A DNA stretch of 64,000 nt from Actinomyces viscosus (GCF_900637975.1 NZ_LR134477.1:2976001-3040000); one strand, 5' to 3'. Positions 27,738-36,068 are shown, counted from the stretch's first letter. Numbers and translations: made by a program. The notes: generated by a model not told the origin, from the sequence alone.

Positions 27738-28973
27738 ATGGCTATTGACACGCATCTGGATGCGACGCCGTCGGAGATCACGGAGTCGGCCACCGCGATA
27801 GGAAACATTGAGACGAATGTTGATAACGCTGAGGATGACCTGATCAGCGCTCGGAGGAGTGCCTGCGAGCTTGAGGGGCAAACGGCACTCAATATTTCGA
27901 TCTCGATCAGCTCGGCAGTCAATGACTGTGAGGACCTGGTCTCCGATCTGAGCAGTTACAAGAACGCGCTGACCGACTTTGCTTTCGCAATGAGCAGGGT
28001 GAAGACGGACCTGGAGGGAATCCGCAGCAGAGCAAGTGGTGGCGGGCTGACGCTCAACGGGGAGAGCATCGGGGAGCCGACGAGCTCCTTCCCCCTGGGA
28101 CCCGACCCCAGTAATTCTGCAGAGGTGCAGGCCTTCGACGAGGAGCAGAAAAAGATCACTCTGTACAACACCCTGGATACCGAGACGAGCGACATTCGCG
28201 ACCGGGAGACCGAGGCGCGCCAGGCCTTCGCCGATGCGTGCTCAAGGATCACGGATGGGCATCCCGTTACCCAGGCCGTGGCAAGCACGGTCGGAGGGTA
28301 TGTTGCGCCCAACACCAAGGACGGCGGCTGGCGGGCTGCCGCCGGAGTCGGTACATGGGCAATTAGCCGGACCGGTGATGGTGTTTCCCTGGTCGAGGCA
28401 GCAGGGCTGCGCGCGAGTGGCGCGAGCGTGACTCGTAGGGTGACTGTGGGGGTTAAAGAGAACATGCCCTCGCACGACCTTGCTAAACCGAACGATTATA
28501 CGCGTGCGGTGAAGGTGAATCGTGACGTCACAACTGAAGCCGGAGGTAAGGGGACGAGACAGTGGAGGCATGCCCTCAGTGACCGTAAGCTCTCGAGCTG
28601 GTCCGTGCCGGAGGGGGCCGAGGGGTCGAGAGCGGCGAAGGCCGTCGACCTGGCGCGCAAGGTTGGTTCCAGCGACGCCCTGAAGTGGGCCGGCAGGGCC
28701 GGTACTGCGGTGAGCTTCGGCGTCGATGCTTATCAGCAGTGGGAGAAGGACTCCCACAATCCGTCGATCAGCCAGGGCGAGAAGGTCGCCCGGGCGACGG
28801 TGGCCGGGGGTGGCTCGGCCGCCGGCAGCTGGGCCGGTGCGGCCGTCGGTGCCTGTGTCGGTGGTCCGGTGGGTGCCGTGGTCGGTGGCGTCGTCGGTGG
28901 AGCCATCGGGTCCGGTGTCGGTAAATGGGCGGCTGGTAAAGCGAATGATTTCTTTCATGATTTGTGGCATTGA
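27738..28973 (+). CDS. large Esx-like protein with C-terminal glycine-zipper, candidate pore-forming toxin
   Basis: A 411-residue protein without signal peptide. The N-terminal ~110 residues are helical (ESATAIGNIETNVDNAEDDL; ACELEGQTALNISISI), as in Esx/LXG targeting domains. A middle region (~110-330) has no recognised fold. The C-terminus is a glycine zipper (GGSAAGSWAGAAVGACVGG, then GAVVGGVVGGAIGSGVG) ending FFHDLWH. Glycine-zipper tips occur in pore-forming T7SS toxins such as TelE of Streptococcus gallolyticus. A membrane protein gene starts 26 bp downstream and a second copy of the zipper follows it, so a secreted toxin with cognate immunity is the best inference. Confidence 0.65.
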   Translation: MAIDTHLDATPSEITESATAIGNIETNVDNAEDDLISARRSACELEGQTALNISISISSAVNDCEDLVSDLSSYKNALTDFAFAMSRVKTDLEGIRSRASGGGLTLNGESIGEPTSSFPLGPDPSNSAEVQAFDEEQKKITLYNTLDTETSDIRDRETEARQAFADACSRITDGHPVTQAVASTVGGYVAPNTKDGGWRAAAGVGTWAISRTGDGVSLVEAAGLRASGASVTRRVTVGVKENMPSHDLAKPNDYTRAVKVNRDVTTEAGGKGTRQWRHALSDRKLSSWSVPEGAEGSRAAKAVDLARKVGSSDALKWAGRAGTAVSFGVDAYQQWEKDSHNPSISQGEKVARATVAGGGSAAGSWAGAAVGACVGGPVGAVVGGVVGGAIGSGVGKWAAGKANDFFHDLWH

Positions 28974-28999
28974 TCGCATTTCTTGTGAGGTGAGTCGCT

Positions 29000-29422
29000 G
29001 TGGGTGAAGATATTTTATTTGGGACTATCAGCATTTTGCTGGGAGTGTTTGCGATTGCGGCCTGGTGGTTTGCGATGTTTTCGGGCGGCGACTGGGGTGA
29101 GGCGGCTCGTGAGATGCTGTCGGGTGCCTTCAGCCTGGGGCGCAACACCATTGCGGTCATCGAGCCCGCTGTGGGGTTGTTTTTTTTGTTTGGAGGATTG
29201 TTGGGGTTGGCTGATCCTTTTGGGGTTGATGGCGACAGTCCCATCAGGTTTCTTTTTGGTATCCCTACCATGGTGTCGTTGGTGGTGGCGGTGCTGGGGT
29301 TGATTCCGGTGCGGCTGCCGGGGCCAATGTACCCGGAGTGGCATGAGGAGAGGCGCTGGCTTCGCGCGGAGCAGGCCGACTGGGAGGCCAGGTACGGCTC
29401 TCGTGATGGGGGTGAGAAGTAA
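29000..29422 (+). CDS. membrane protein, candidate immunity protein 1
   Basis: A 140-residue protein starting with GTG after GAGGTGAG. It has three or four hydrophobic segments (ILFGTISILLGVFAIAAWWF; AVGLFFLFGGLLGLA; MVSLVVAVLGLIPV) and a charged cytoplasmic tail (WHEERRWLRAEQADWEARYG). It directly follows the glycine-zipper gene and is paralogous to the product of 29673-30110, with near-identical ends and a diverged middle. An integral membrane protein is what one expects for immunity to a membrane-acting toxin. No database family recognised. Confidence 0.65.
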   Translation: MGEDILFGTISILLGVFAIAAWWFAMFSGGDWGEAAREMLSGAFSLGRNTIAVIEPAVGLFFLFGGLLGLADPFGVDGDSPIRFLFGIPTMVSLVVAVLGLIPVRLPGPMYPEWHEERRWLRAEQADWEARYGSRDGGEK

Positions 29423-29423
29423 T

Positions 29424-29642
29424 GGGTGCTGCCCAGCGGCTAAGACCGGTGAGCTTGCTTGGGTCGAGGCGTTAGCGGGTGGCTCGGCCGCCGGCAGCTG
29501 GGCCGGGGCGGCCGTCGGTGCCTGTGTCGGTGGTCCGGTGGGTGCCGTGGTCGGTGGCGTCGTCGGTGGGGCTATCGGGTCCGGGGCTGGAAAGGCATTT
29601 GCTGATCTCGCAAATAAGGGTATTCATAAATTATTTCATTGA
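29424..29642 (+). pseudogene. orphan toxin C-terminal cassette (displaced glycine-zipper tip)
   Basis: Downstream of candidate immunity gene 1, a frame repeats the toxin tip: about 107 bp from 29477 match 28808 onward with three differences, encoding the same GGSAAGSWAGAAVG zipper, but the last residues differ (KAFADLANKGIHKLFH versus KWAAGKANDFFHDLWH). Residues before the zipper (GELAWVEALA) resemble the toxin's GEKVARATVAG. There is no good start codon in the segment; the nearest in-frame ATG/GTG (29406, 29412) lie inside the preceding gene. This is the layout of silent orphan toxin tips in polymorphic toxin loci. Confidence 0.65.
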
Positions 29643-29672
29643 TCGTTATTGTTGCGAATTTCCGGGATGTGA

Positions 29673-30110
29673 ATGAGTGTGTTTTACGGTATTGTAGGCA
29701 TTCTTATGGGGGGCTTTGCGATTGTGTCCTGGTGGTTTGCGATGTTTTCGGGCAGTGACTGGGGGGAGGCGGTTCGCGAGATGCTGTCGGGGGCCTTCAA
29801 TTTGGGGCGTAACACCATTGCGGTCATTGAACCTGCTGTGGGAGGCTTTATGCTATTTGGTGGCTGTGGGGTGATCGTCGACAATGCTGGTTTAGAGGAT
29901 ACGGGAATTTGGTGGTTCTTCGTTTTTGCTCTTCTGACTTGCTTGGTGGTGGCGGTGTTGGGGTTGATTCCGGTGCGGTTGCCGGGGCCGATGTACCCGG
30001 AGTGGCATGAGGAGAGGCGCTGGCTTCGCGCGGAGCAGGCCGACTGGGAGGCGAGGTACGGCGCTGGGGCGCATGATGAGGATGACGAGGAGCACCGGGA
30101 ACCCGGCTGA
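29673..30110 (+). CDS. membrane protein, candidate immunity protein 2
   Basis: A 145-residue paralogue of 29000-29422, sharing WWFAMFSGSDWGEA, REMLSGAFNLGRNTIAVIEP and VVAVLGLIPVRLPGPMYPEW, but different in the central hydrophobic segment (VDNAGLEDTGIWWFFVFALL) and with an acidic C-terminus. It follows the orphan toxin tip, so each tip has its own partner gene. Local base composition is distinctly AT-richer than flanking chromosome. Function is inferred from context only. Confidence 0.65.
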   Translation: MSVFYGIVGILMGGFAIVSWWFAMFSGSDWGEAVREMLSGAFNLGRNTIAVIEPAVGGFMLFGGCGVIVDNAGLEDTGIWWFFVFALLTCLVVAVLGLIPVRLPGPMYPEWHEERRWLRAEQADWEARYGAGAHDEDDEEHREPG

Positions 30111-30148
30111 CCTCCGTGGACGACGCTCGCGCCGACGGCTCTCAGTGT

Positions 30149-30197
30149 GCGGGTGTGAGCAAGCGGGTGTGAGCAAGTCGTTTCGCCTCAGGCGGCA
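30149..30197 (+). repeat. direct repeat, right boundary of toxin island (with partial duplication)
   Basis: 30163-30197 repeats 26989-27023 with one mismatch; 30149-30162 is an extra tandem copy of its first 14 bases (GCGGGTGTGAGCAA). Confidence 0.8.
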
Positions 30198-30242
30198 CGC
30201 GCAGGCCTGTCGCCGGTTGCGAGCAACCGAACCACCGGCAGA

Positions 30243-31160
30243 ATGTCACCCATGACAGACACGCTCACGATCACCGTCATCGAGCCCGAGGAGCTCGCAC
30301 CTGTGGGACGCCTGGGGGAGTGGCTCTTCGCCGAGGGGGCCGCGCTGCGCATGGTGCGCCCCTGGCAGGGCGACCCCGTCCCGTCCCTGGATGAGGTCGG
30401 TGACGGCCTCGTCGTGCTGGGCGGCTCCATGAGCGCCCACGACGAGGGCGACCACCCCTGGCTGGCCGACCTGCGTGAGCTGCTGCGCGACGTCGTCGCC
30501 GAAGACGTCCCCACCATCGCCATCTGCCTGGGCGCCCAGGTGGCCGCCGAGGCCCTGGGCGGCACCACGGCCGTACCGGCGCTGGGCAACGACGAGGTCG
30601 GCGTCGTCGAGCTGACCATCACGGCCGCCGGCGAGAGCGACCCGGTCTTCGGGGAGGTGGCCGCCGAGACCATCCGCGCCGCCCACCGCGCCGGGATCTC
30701 CACCTCCGACGGCACCCGCTTCCCCGTCATCGTCTCCCACCACGACGCCGTCACCCACCTGCCCGAGGCCGCCGTCCTCCTGGCCTCCTCCGACCGCTCC
30801 CCCGTCCACACCTGGAGGGCGGGTCGGCTCCTGGCCTTCCAGCACCACCCCGAGTCGGATCCGGCGCGCGTCGCCTACTGGCGCACCCGCGACGCCCTGA
30901 ACGAGCTGGCCGGCAGCATGGACGCCGCCTCCCTCGCGGCCGCGCGCGACGCCCTGGAGGTGGCCGCGGGCCGCAGCTCCGCGCCCGGCGCGGCCGGGAC
31001 CCACGGGGCGACGGCGGCGGACCTGCCCGAGTCGGCCGCTAGCGCCGGGGCCGCCGCCCGCGAGGAGGCCGAGGGCGTCGACCCCGTCATCCAGACCTTC
31101 GGTCGCACCCTGGCGCGGGTCCTCGTGCGCAACGTGCGCGCCCGCCGCCTGGCGCGCTGA
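30243..31160 (+). CDS. class I glutamine amidotransferase-like protein
   Basis: A 305-residue GATase1 domain of the GMP-synthase-like type: nucleophile elbow TIAICLGAQ (Cys95), His/Glu pair in AFQHHPES, and oxyanion region VVLGGSMSAHD. It is a stand-alone amidotransferase without synthetase domain, so the ammonia acceptor is unknown; some relatives hydrolyse gamma-glutamyl compounds. The last ~70 residues are Ala/Gly-rich and not part of the fold. Start ATG 30243 or 30252; neither has a clear RBS. The gene begins just outside the toxin island. Confidence 0.85.
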   Translation: MSPMTDTLTITVIEPEELAPVGRLGEWLFAEGAALRMVRPWQGDPVPSLDEVGDGLVVLGGSMSAHDEGDHPWLADLRELLRDVVAEDVPTIAICLGAQVAAEALGGTTAVPALGNDEVGVVELTITAAGESDPVFGEVAAETIRAAHRAGISTSDGTRFPVIVSHHDAVTHLPEAAVLLASSDRSPVHTWRAGRLLAFQHHPESDPARVAYWRTRDALNELAGSMDAASLAAARDALEVAAGRSSAPGAAGTHGATAADLPESAASAGAAAREEAEGVDPVIQTFGRTLARVLVRNVRARRLAR

Positions 31161-31232
31161 GTCTGCCGCTGAGCCCGCCGCCGGAGCCGCTGACCCTGCC
31201 GGTTCGCGCTGCCGGTCCGTCCGTCGTCGGGC

Positions 31233-32915
31233 TCAGAGGTCCTCGGCGTCGGTGATGGCGTAGGCGTAGCCCTGCTCGGCCAGGAAGCGCTGCCGGTGCG
31301 CCGCGTACTCCTGGTCGGCGGTGTCGCGGGCGACCACCGTGTAGAAGTGAGCCTGACGGCCGTCCTCCTTGGGCCGCACGATCCGGCCGAGCCTCTGGGC
31401 CTCCTCCTGGCGCGAGCCGAAGGAGCCCGAGACCTGGACGGCGACGCTCGCCCCGGGCAGGTCGATGGAGAAGTTGGCGACCTTGGAGACCACGAGCGTG
31501 CGGATCTCACCGGAGCGGAAGGCGTCGTAGAGGCGCTGGCGCTCGCGCACCGTCGTCGAGCCGGTGATGACCGGGGCGTCCAGGTGCTCGGCGATCTCGG
31601 TGAGCTGGTCCACGTACTGGCCGATGACCAGGGCCGACTCGCCCTCGTGGCGGGCCAGGAGGGCGTCGATGATCGGCAGCTTGCGCGGGGAGGAGGCGGC
31701 CAGGCGGTAGCGCTCCTCGGGCTCGGCGGTCGCGTAGGCCATGCGCTCGCCGGCGTCGAGGGTCAGGCGCACCTCGGTGCAGATCGCCGGGGCGATCCAG
31801 CCCTGGTTCTCCAGGTCCTTCCAGGGGGCGTCGTAGCGCTTGGGGCCGATGAGGCTGAAGACCTCGTCCTCGCGGCCGTCCTCGCGCACGAGGGTCGCGG
31901 TCAGGCCCAGGCGGCGGCGCGCCTGCAGGTCCGCGGTCATCCGGAAGATTGGGGCGGGCAGGAGGTGGACCTCGTCGTAGACGATGAGCCCCCAGTCGTG
32001 GGAGTCCAGCAGGTCCAGGTGCGGGTAGACGCCCTTCCGCTTGGTGGTCAGGACCTGGTAGGTGGCGATCGTGACGGGGCGGACCTCCTTGCGCGAGCCG
32101 GAGTACTCGCCGATCTCCTCCTCGGTCAGGGTGGTGAAGCGGATGAGCTCCTCCTTCCACTGACGCGCCGAGACCGCGTTGGTGACCAGGATGAGGGTCG
32201 TCGTCGAGCTCTTGGCCATGGAGGCGGCGCCCACGAGGGTCTTGCCGGCCCCGCAGGGCAGGACGACGACGCCGCTCCCTCCCGCCCAGAAGCTCTCCAC
32301 CGCCTCGCCCTGGTAGGGGCGCAGCTGGAAGGTGTCGGGGGAGTCGGTCAGGGTGATGGGGTGGGCCTCGCCGTCGACGTAACCGGCCAGGTCCTCGGCC
32401 GGCCAGCCCAGCTTGATGAGCACCTGCTTGAGGTGGCCCCGCTCGGAGGGATGCACGACGACGTCGGCGTCCCCCAGCCGGGTCCCCAGCAGGCCCTTGG
32501 TGCGCTTGGAGCGCATGACCTCCTCCAGGACCGGCACGTCGGTGGCGTGCAGGACCAGGCCGTGGGCGGGGTCGGTGATGAGCTGGAGGCGGCCGTAACG
32601 GCCCATCGTCTCGGCGATCTCGGTGAGCAGGGCGTGCGGCACCGGGAAGCGCGAGTAGGTGATGAGGACGTGGACGACCGTCTCCGCGTCCAGGCCCGCG
32701 GCGCGCGCGTTCCACAGGGCCAGCGGGGTGATCCGGTAGGTGTGGATGTGCTCGGGGGCCCGCTCCAGCTCGGCGAAGGCGGCGATGGCGCGGCGGGCCT
32801 CGGCGGCCCCGGGGTGGGCGACCTCCAGGAGGACGGACTTGTCGGACTGGACGATGAGGGGGCCGTCGGGGGCCGACGACGCCGGTGACGCAGAATCGCT
32901 GGGCGTGGCGGACAT
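31233..32915 (-). CDS. XPB-type DNA repair helicase
   Basis: A 560-residue SF2 helicase of the bacterial XPB family. Walker A is VLPCGAGKTLVGA, Walker B is YDEVHLLPA, motif III is GLTATLVREDG (with the XPB-type RED), and motif VI is EAQRLGRIVRPK. An N-terminal DNA-binding domain (about 20-190) is present. Bacterial XPB proteins are 3'-5' helicases, in some species joined with Bax1-like nucleases; no such nuclease is here. The gene is divergent from the Helicase_C_3 protein, its common neighbour. No RBS: the ATG lies 7 nt after GATACT. Confidence 0.92.
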   Translation of the reverse strand: MSATPSDSASPASSAPDGPLIVQSDKSVLLEVAHPGAAEARRAIAAFAELERAPEHIHTYRITPLALWNARAAGLDAETVVHVLITYSRFPVPHALLTEIAETMGRYGRLQLITDPAHGLVLHATDVPVLEEVMRSKRTKGLLGTRLGDADVVVHPSERGHLKQVLIKLGWPAEDLAGYVDGEAHPITLTDSPDTFQLRPYQGEAVESFWAGGSGVVVLPCGAGKTLVGAASMAKSSTTTLILVTNAVSARQWKEELIRFTTLTEEEIGEYSGSRKEVRPVTIATYQVLTTKRKGVYPHLDLLDSHDWGLIVYDEVHLLPAPIFRMTADLQARRRLGLTATLVREDGREDEVFSLIGPKRYDAPWKDLENQGWIAPAICTEVRLTLDAGERMAYATAEPEERYRLAASSPRKLPIIDALLARHEGESALVIGQYVDQLTEIAEHLDAPVITGSTTVRERQRLYDAFRSGEIRTLVVSKVANFSIDLPGASVAVQVSGSFGSRQEEAQRLGRIVRPKEDGRQAHFYTVVARDTADQEYAAHRQRFLAEQGYAYAITDAEDL

Positions 32916-32922
32916 GGGCGGG

Positions 32923-32928
32923 AGTATC
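32923..32928 (-). promoter_or_regulatory. possible -10 hexamer for leaderless XPB transcript
   Basis: GATACT on the minus strand ends 7 nt before ATG 32915, within TGGGATACT, an extended -10-like context. Confidence 0.4.
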
Positions 32929-33019
32929 CCAAGGAGGGGAGCCGGGCCGCCGTGACGGACAAGACGTTCCTCTTCCAGCGGGAGGCGACTGGAAACGGTG
33001 AATGCGAGATCGTGTCCAA

Positions 33020-33126
33020 ATCTGTCACAAAGGCGCGAGACGGGCTCCGGTCTGCGAAAGAAAACCGCATGATTCTGCGGATCATGTCGTTGGTAGTAGG
33101 GGTGCTCAGGTCCCTTTGTGACAGAT
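33020..33126. repeat. widely spaced perfect inverted repeat in divergent promoter region
   Basis: ATCTGTCACAAAGG (33020-33033) and its exact complement (33113-33126) are 79 bp apart, with CCA/TGG extending the match past one mismatch. Between them is ATGAT-7-ATCAT. The region is AT-richer than its neighbours and holds promoters for both divergent helicase-related genes; the arms look like paired operator sites. Confidence 0.6.
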
Positions 33127-33187
33127 ATGGACGCCACTGCTCTGCATCCCCGCTCCCGGCCCTGTCCGTGAGCAGGGACCGGGGGCG

Positions 33188-33193
33188 TATTTT
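33188..33193 (+). promoter_or_regulatory. -10 hexamer TATTTT, probable leaderless start
   Basis: TATTTT ends 7 nt before ATG 33201; there is no Shine-Dalgarno. Confidence 0.5.
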
Positions 33194-33200
33194 TGTGCGG

Positions 33201-35735
33201 ATGAGCCCTTCCGCCTCCACCCAGGACCTCGCCGTGCACCTGACGGCGCTGCCGGACCGCGAGGTCGCCGCCCTGCTGGCGGCGCGCCCGGACCTGGCCG
33301 CGCCGCCGTCCTCCTCCTTCCTGGCGCTGGCGACCCGGGCCGGGGCACAGGGCAGTGTCGAGCAGGCACTGGCGGGGCTGGACGCCCCGACGCTGGCCGT
33401 GGCCGCGGCGGTCGTGGCGTTGGACGGCCCCACGGGGGCGGAGGAGTCCGGGCAGTTCAAGGAGACCGAGGGGGTCGAGGGGGTCGAAGGGGTCGAAGAG
33501 ACCGGCGCTGCCCAGGCCGCCGAGGGGGAGGGGGCCGGCGGAGATGATGAGCCGGCCGACGTCGAGACTGCCCGCAACCTCGCCGGGCTGATCGCCGCCC
33601 ACCTGCCGCTGGAGACCGAGCAGGTCGCTCAGGCCCTGGAACGCCTGAACCGGCTGGCGCTCGTCATCGAGGGCCGCCCCGTGGCGGCGCTGGAGACGGT
33701 CTTCGGGCCGCACCCCTTCGGCCTGGGGCCCTGGGCCGCCGAGCCTCCGAGCGCCGAGCAGCTGCCGTCCACCCTGGAGGAGCTGGAGGAGCTGGAGGAG
33801 CTGAGCCGGGCCGCCGACGAGCCGCCTGTCCCGGCCGCCTCGGTCGAGATGCTGCAGGCCCTCACCTGGGGCCCGCCCGCCGGCACCCTGCGCGCCGGTG
33901 GGCGGGCCCCAGGGGCGGCGCCGCTCATCGAGCGCGGCTGGCTGGAGCGCAGCAGCGACTCCCGGGGCCGCACCCGCTTCATCCTGCCGCGCCAGGTGGC
34001 CCTCGCCCTGCGCGGCGGCCTGCTGACGCGCGAGGACCTGTCCGCCCCCGAGGCGAGCGAGCTGGAGACGGTCGGCGGCGACGTCGTCGCCTCCGAGTCC
34101 TCCTTCCACGCCGAGGAGACCGTCCGGCTCGTGGCCGCGCTCCTGGAGGAGTGGGGCCGCGAGGGCGGGACGATCCGCCGCAGCGGGGGAGTGAGCGTAC
34201 GCGCCCTGGCCCGCACCGCCGAGGCTCTGGGCCTGGAGACCGTTGAGGCCGCGCGCGTCATCGAGATCGCCGCGGGCGCCGGGCTCCTGGGACTCGACGA
34301 CGACGGCGCCACCTGGGTGCCCTCCGCCCTGGCCGCCGGCTGGCTCGCGGACAGCCTCCCCCAGCGCTGGGCGCCGCTGGCCCTGGCCTGGACCGTCAGC
34401 GCCCGCACCCCCTGGCTAACGGGCACCCGCGACGACGACGGTGTACTGCGCGCCGCCCTCGGCCCGGACCTGGAGGCCGGCTGGGCCGCGCGCCTGCGCG
34501 CCCGCGTGCTTGCGCTCCTGGGAGGCCTGCCCCCGGGCACCAGCGCGACGCCGGCCTTCGTACGGGCGGCCCTGACCTGGGAGAGCCCGCGGCGCACCAT
34601 CCCCGGCGGGGCGATCTCCGCGGTCCTGGCCGAGGCCGAGACCCTCGGAATCACCGGCGGCGGCGCGTTGACCGAGGCCGGCCGGATCCTCGCCCGACGT
34701 GCGGCGGCGAGCCTCGACGAGCCGGATGCCGCCAGTGACGACGTCATGGGGAGCGAGGGCAGCGCCAATGGCGCCGGTAGTGCGTCTGGCGGCGCTGCCG
34801 GGCAGGCGCCGTCGGATGAGGAGGCCCTGGGGGCGCTGGAGGCCGCGCTCGCCGCGGACCTGCCGGCCGCCGTCGACATGATCCTCGTCCAGTCCGACCT
34901 CACCGCCATCGTGCCGGGTCGGCCCGCCCCCGAGCTGGGCGCGCTGCTGGAGCGCACGAGCGTCGTGGAGTCGCGCGGCGGGGCGCTCACCGTGAGGTTC
35001 ACTCCCGAGTCGGTACGCGGCGCGCTCGACGTCGGCTACAGCGCTGAGGAGATCGTGGAAGCCATCGGGCGCTACAGCCCCGCGCCCCTGCCGGACTCAC
35101 TGACCGTGCTCATCCAGGACGCGGCCCGCCATCACGGGGCCGTGCGGGTGAGGGCCGTGGCCGCGCTGCTGCGGATCGGCGACGAGGCCACCGCCGCCGG
35201 GATCATGGCCGAGCCGCGACTGAAGGACCTCGGCCTGGCTGAGGTGGCGCCCGGGATCCTCGTGGCCACGGCGAGCGCCGGCCAGGTGCTGCGCGAGCTG
35301 CGCGCCACCGGGTTGGCGCCGGTGACCGAGGACGCGGACGGGCACCTGGTGGTCGGGCCGGCCACCGCGCAGCAGGCGCGCCGGGCCCCCGAGCCGTCAC
35401 GCCCCGGCAGCGAGCACTCGGTGCGACGACGTCGGCCGAGCCGGCGCGAGCTGGCGATCCTGGTGGGGAGGCTCCGCGTGGGGCAGGAGGCGATGCAGGC
35501 CGCCGGGGAGGCCGCGGTGGCCACCGACCCCGTGCACGCCCTGGCGGTGCTGCGCCAGGCGCAGTCCTCGCGCTCGCGGGTTCGCCTGAGCCTGGCGGGT
35601 CCCGACGGCGCCGTGCAGGAGCGCCAGGTGCGGGTCATGGCCGTCGAGCCCGGGCGGGTGCGGCTGCGCGACGTCGTGCGCGAGACCGAGCTGACCGTGG
35701 CGGTCCACCGCATCGTCTCGGTCGAGGCGGGGTGA
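33201..35735 (+). CDS. Helicase_C_3 / XPB-Ssl2-like N-domain protein
   Basis: An 844-residue protein of the family annotated as helicase C-terminal domain or XPB/Ssl2-like, helicase-associated domain. The N-terminal part is winged-helix-like and Ala/Leu-rich; the C-terminal part contains AAVDMILVQSDLTAIVPGRP and LEVGYSAEEIVEAIGRY-like segments typical of the family, but no Walker motifs. An acidic repeat (EGVEGVEGVEE) lies near residue 90. It is probably a DNA-repair partner of the divergent XPB helicase. ATG 33201 fits the TATTTT spacing. Function inferred. Confidence 0.8.
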   Translation: MSPSASTQDLAVHLTALPDREVAALLAARPDLAAPPSSSFLALATRAGAQGSVEQALAGLDAPTLAVAAAVVALDGPTGAEESGQFKETEGVEGVEGVEETGAAQAAEGEGAGGDDEPADVETARNLAGLIAAHLPLETEQVAQALERLNRLALVIEGRPVAALETVFGPHPFGLGPWAAEPPSAEQLPSTLEELEELEELSRAADEPPVPAASVEMLQALTWGPPAGTLRAGGRAPGAAPLIERGWLERSSDSRGRTRFILPRQVALALRGGLLTREDLSAPEASELETVGGDVVASESSFHAEETVRLVAALLEEWGREGGTIRRSGGVSVRALARTAEALGLETVEAARVIEIAAGAGLLGLDDDGATWVPSALAAGWLADSLPQRWAPLALAWTVSARTPWLTGTRDDDGVLRAALGPDLEAGWAARLRARVLALLGGLPPGTSATPAFVRAALTWESPRRTIPGGAISAVLAEAETLGITGGGALTEAGRILARRAAASLDEPDAASDDVMGSEGSANGAGSASGGAAGQAPSDEEALGALEAALAADLPAAVDMILVQSDLTAIVPGRPAPELGALLERTSVVESRGGALTVRFTPESVRGALDVGYSAEEIVEAIGRYSPAPLPDSLTVLIQDAARHHGAVRVRAVAALLRIGDEATAAGIMAEPRLKDLGLAEVAPGILVATASAGQVLRELRATGLAPVTEDADGHLVVGPATAQQARRAPEPSRPGSEHSVRRRRPSRRELAILVGRLRVGQEAMQAAGEAAVATDPVHALAVLRQAQSSRSRVRLSLAGPDGAVQERQVRVMAVEPGRVRLRDVVRETELTVAVHRIVSVEAG

Positions 35736-35822
35736 CGGACGGCCCTGGCAGCCCCTTCCGCTGCAGGCTCGCACCGAGCCCCGTCGCCTGTGGATACTGC
35801 ATCCGGCCTCGCTCCAGTTCCC

Positions 35823-35956
35823 GGTCCCCGGGTGTGTGGAGGTTGTTCCCGCGCCTGATGGCGGCCGGTTATCAGGCCGCCCCGGTCCCCGAGTGTGGGA
35901 GGTTGTTTCGGCTGCGTGATGTCTGCTCGCATCCCGACAGATGAGCTGGCACGGAT
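35823..35956 (+). repeat. dispersed repeat, left of the DUF6318/PKD pair
   Basis: Two related units: 35823-35860 and 35884-35956. The second contains GTTTCGGCTGCGTGATGTC and, 20 bases on, GAGCTGGCACGGAT; both blocks recur in order at 38032-38084. The start (GAGTGTGGGAGGTTGTTTCG) also resembles the island repeat at 26989, less closely. Confidence 0.7.
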
Positions 35957-36068
35957 TGAGGAGGGATGGACGGTCTCGGCGTGGGCTGAACGGGCTCTGT
36001 TCAGGCCCTCTGAGGTCCGGGCCGGTGCCCCGCCCAGGAGGGGTGGCTGACGGTGCTCGGTTGGTCGT

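Noticed and set aside
26989..30197. attL/attR of an integrative element
   Set aside because: No integrase, excisionase or tRNA target is present, and related repeats occur elsewhere in the window, so homologous recombination between dispersed repeats is simpler.
31296..32888. 530-codon plus-strand frame rich in Gly, Val, Asp and Leu
   Set aside because: It is entirely antisense to the XPB helicase, with typical shadow composition.
32916..34109. Extension of the XPB reading frame to about 958 residues
   Set aside because: The extra N-terminal part is antisense to the Helicase_C_3 gene and unlike XPB. The XPB domain begins just after ATG 32915, where a -10-like hexamer supports the start.
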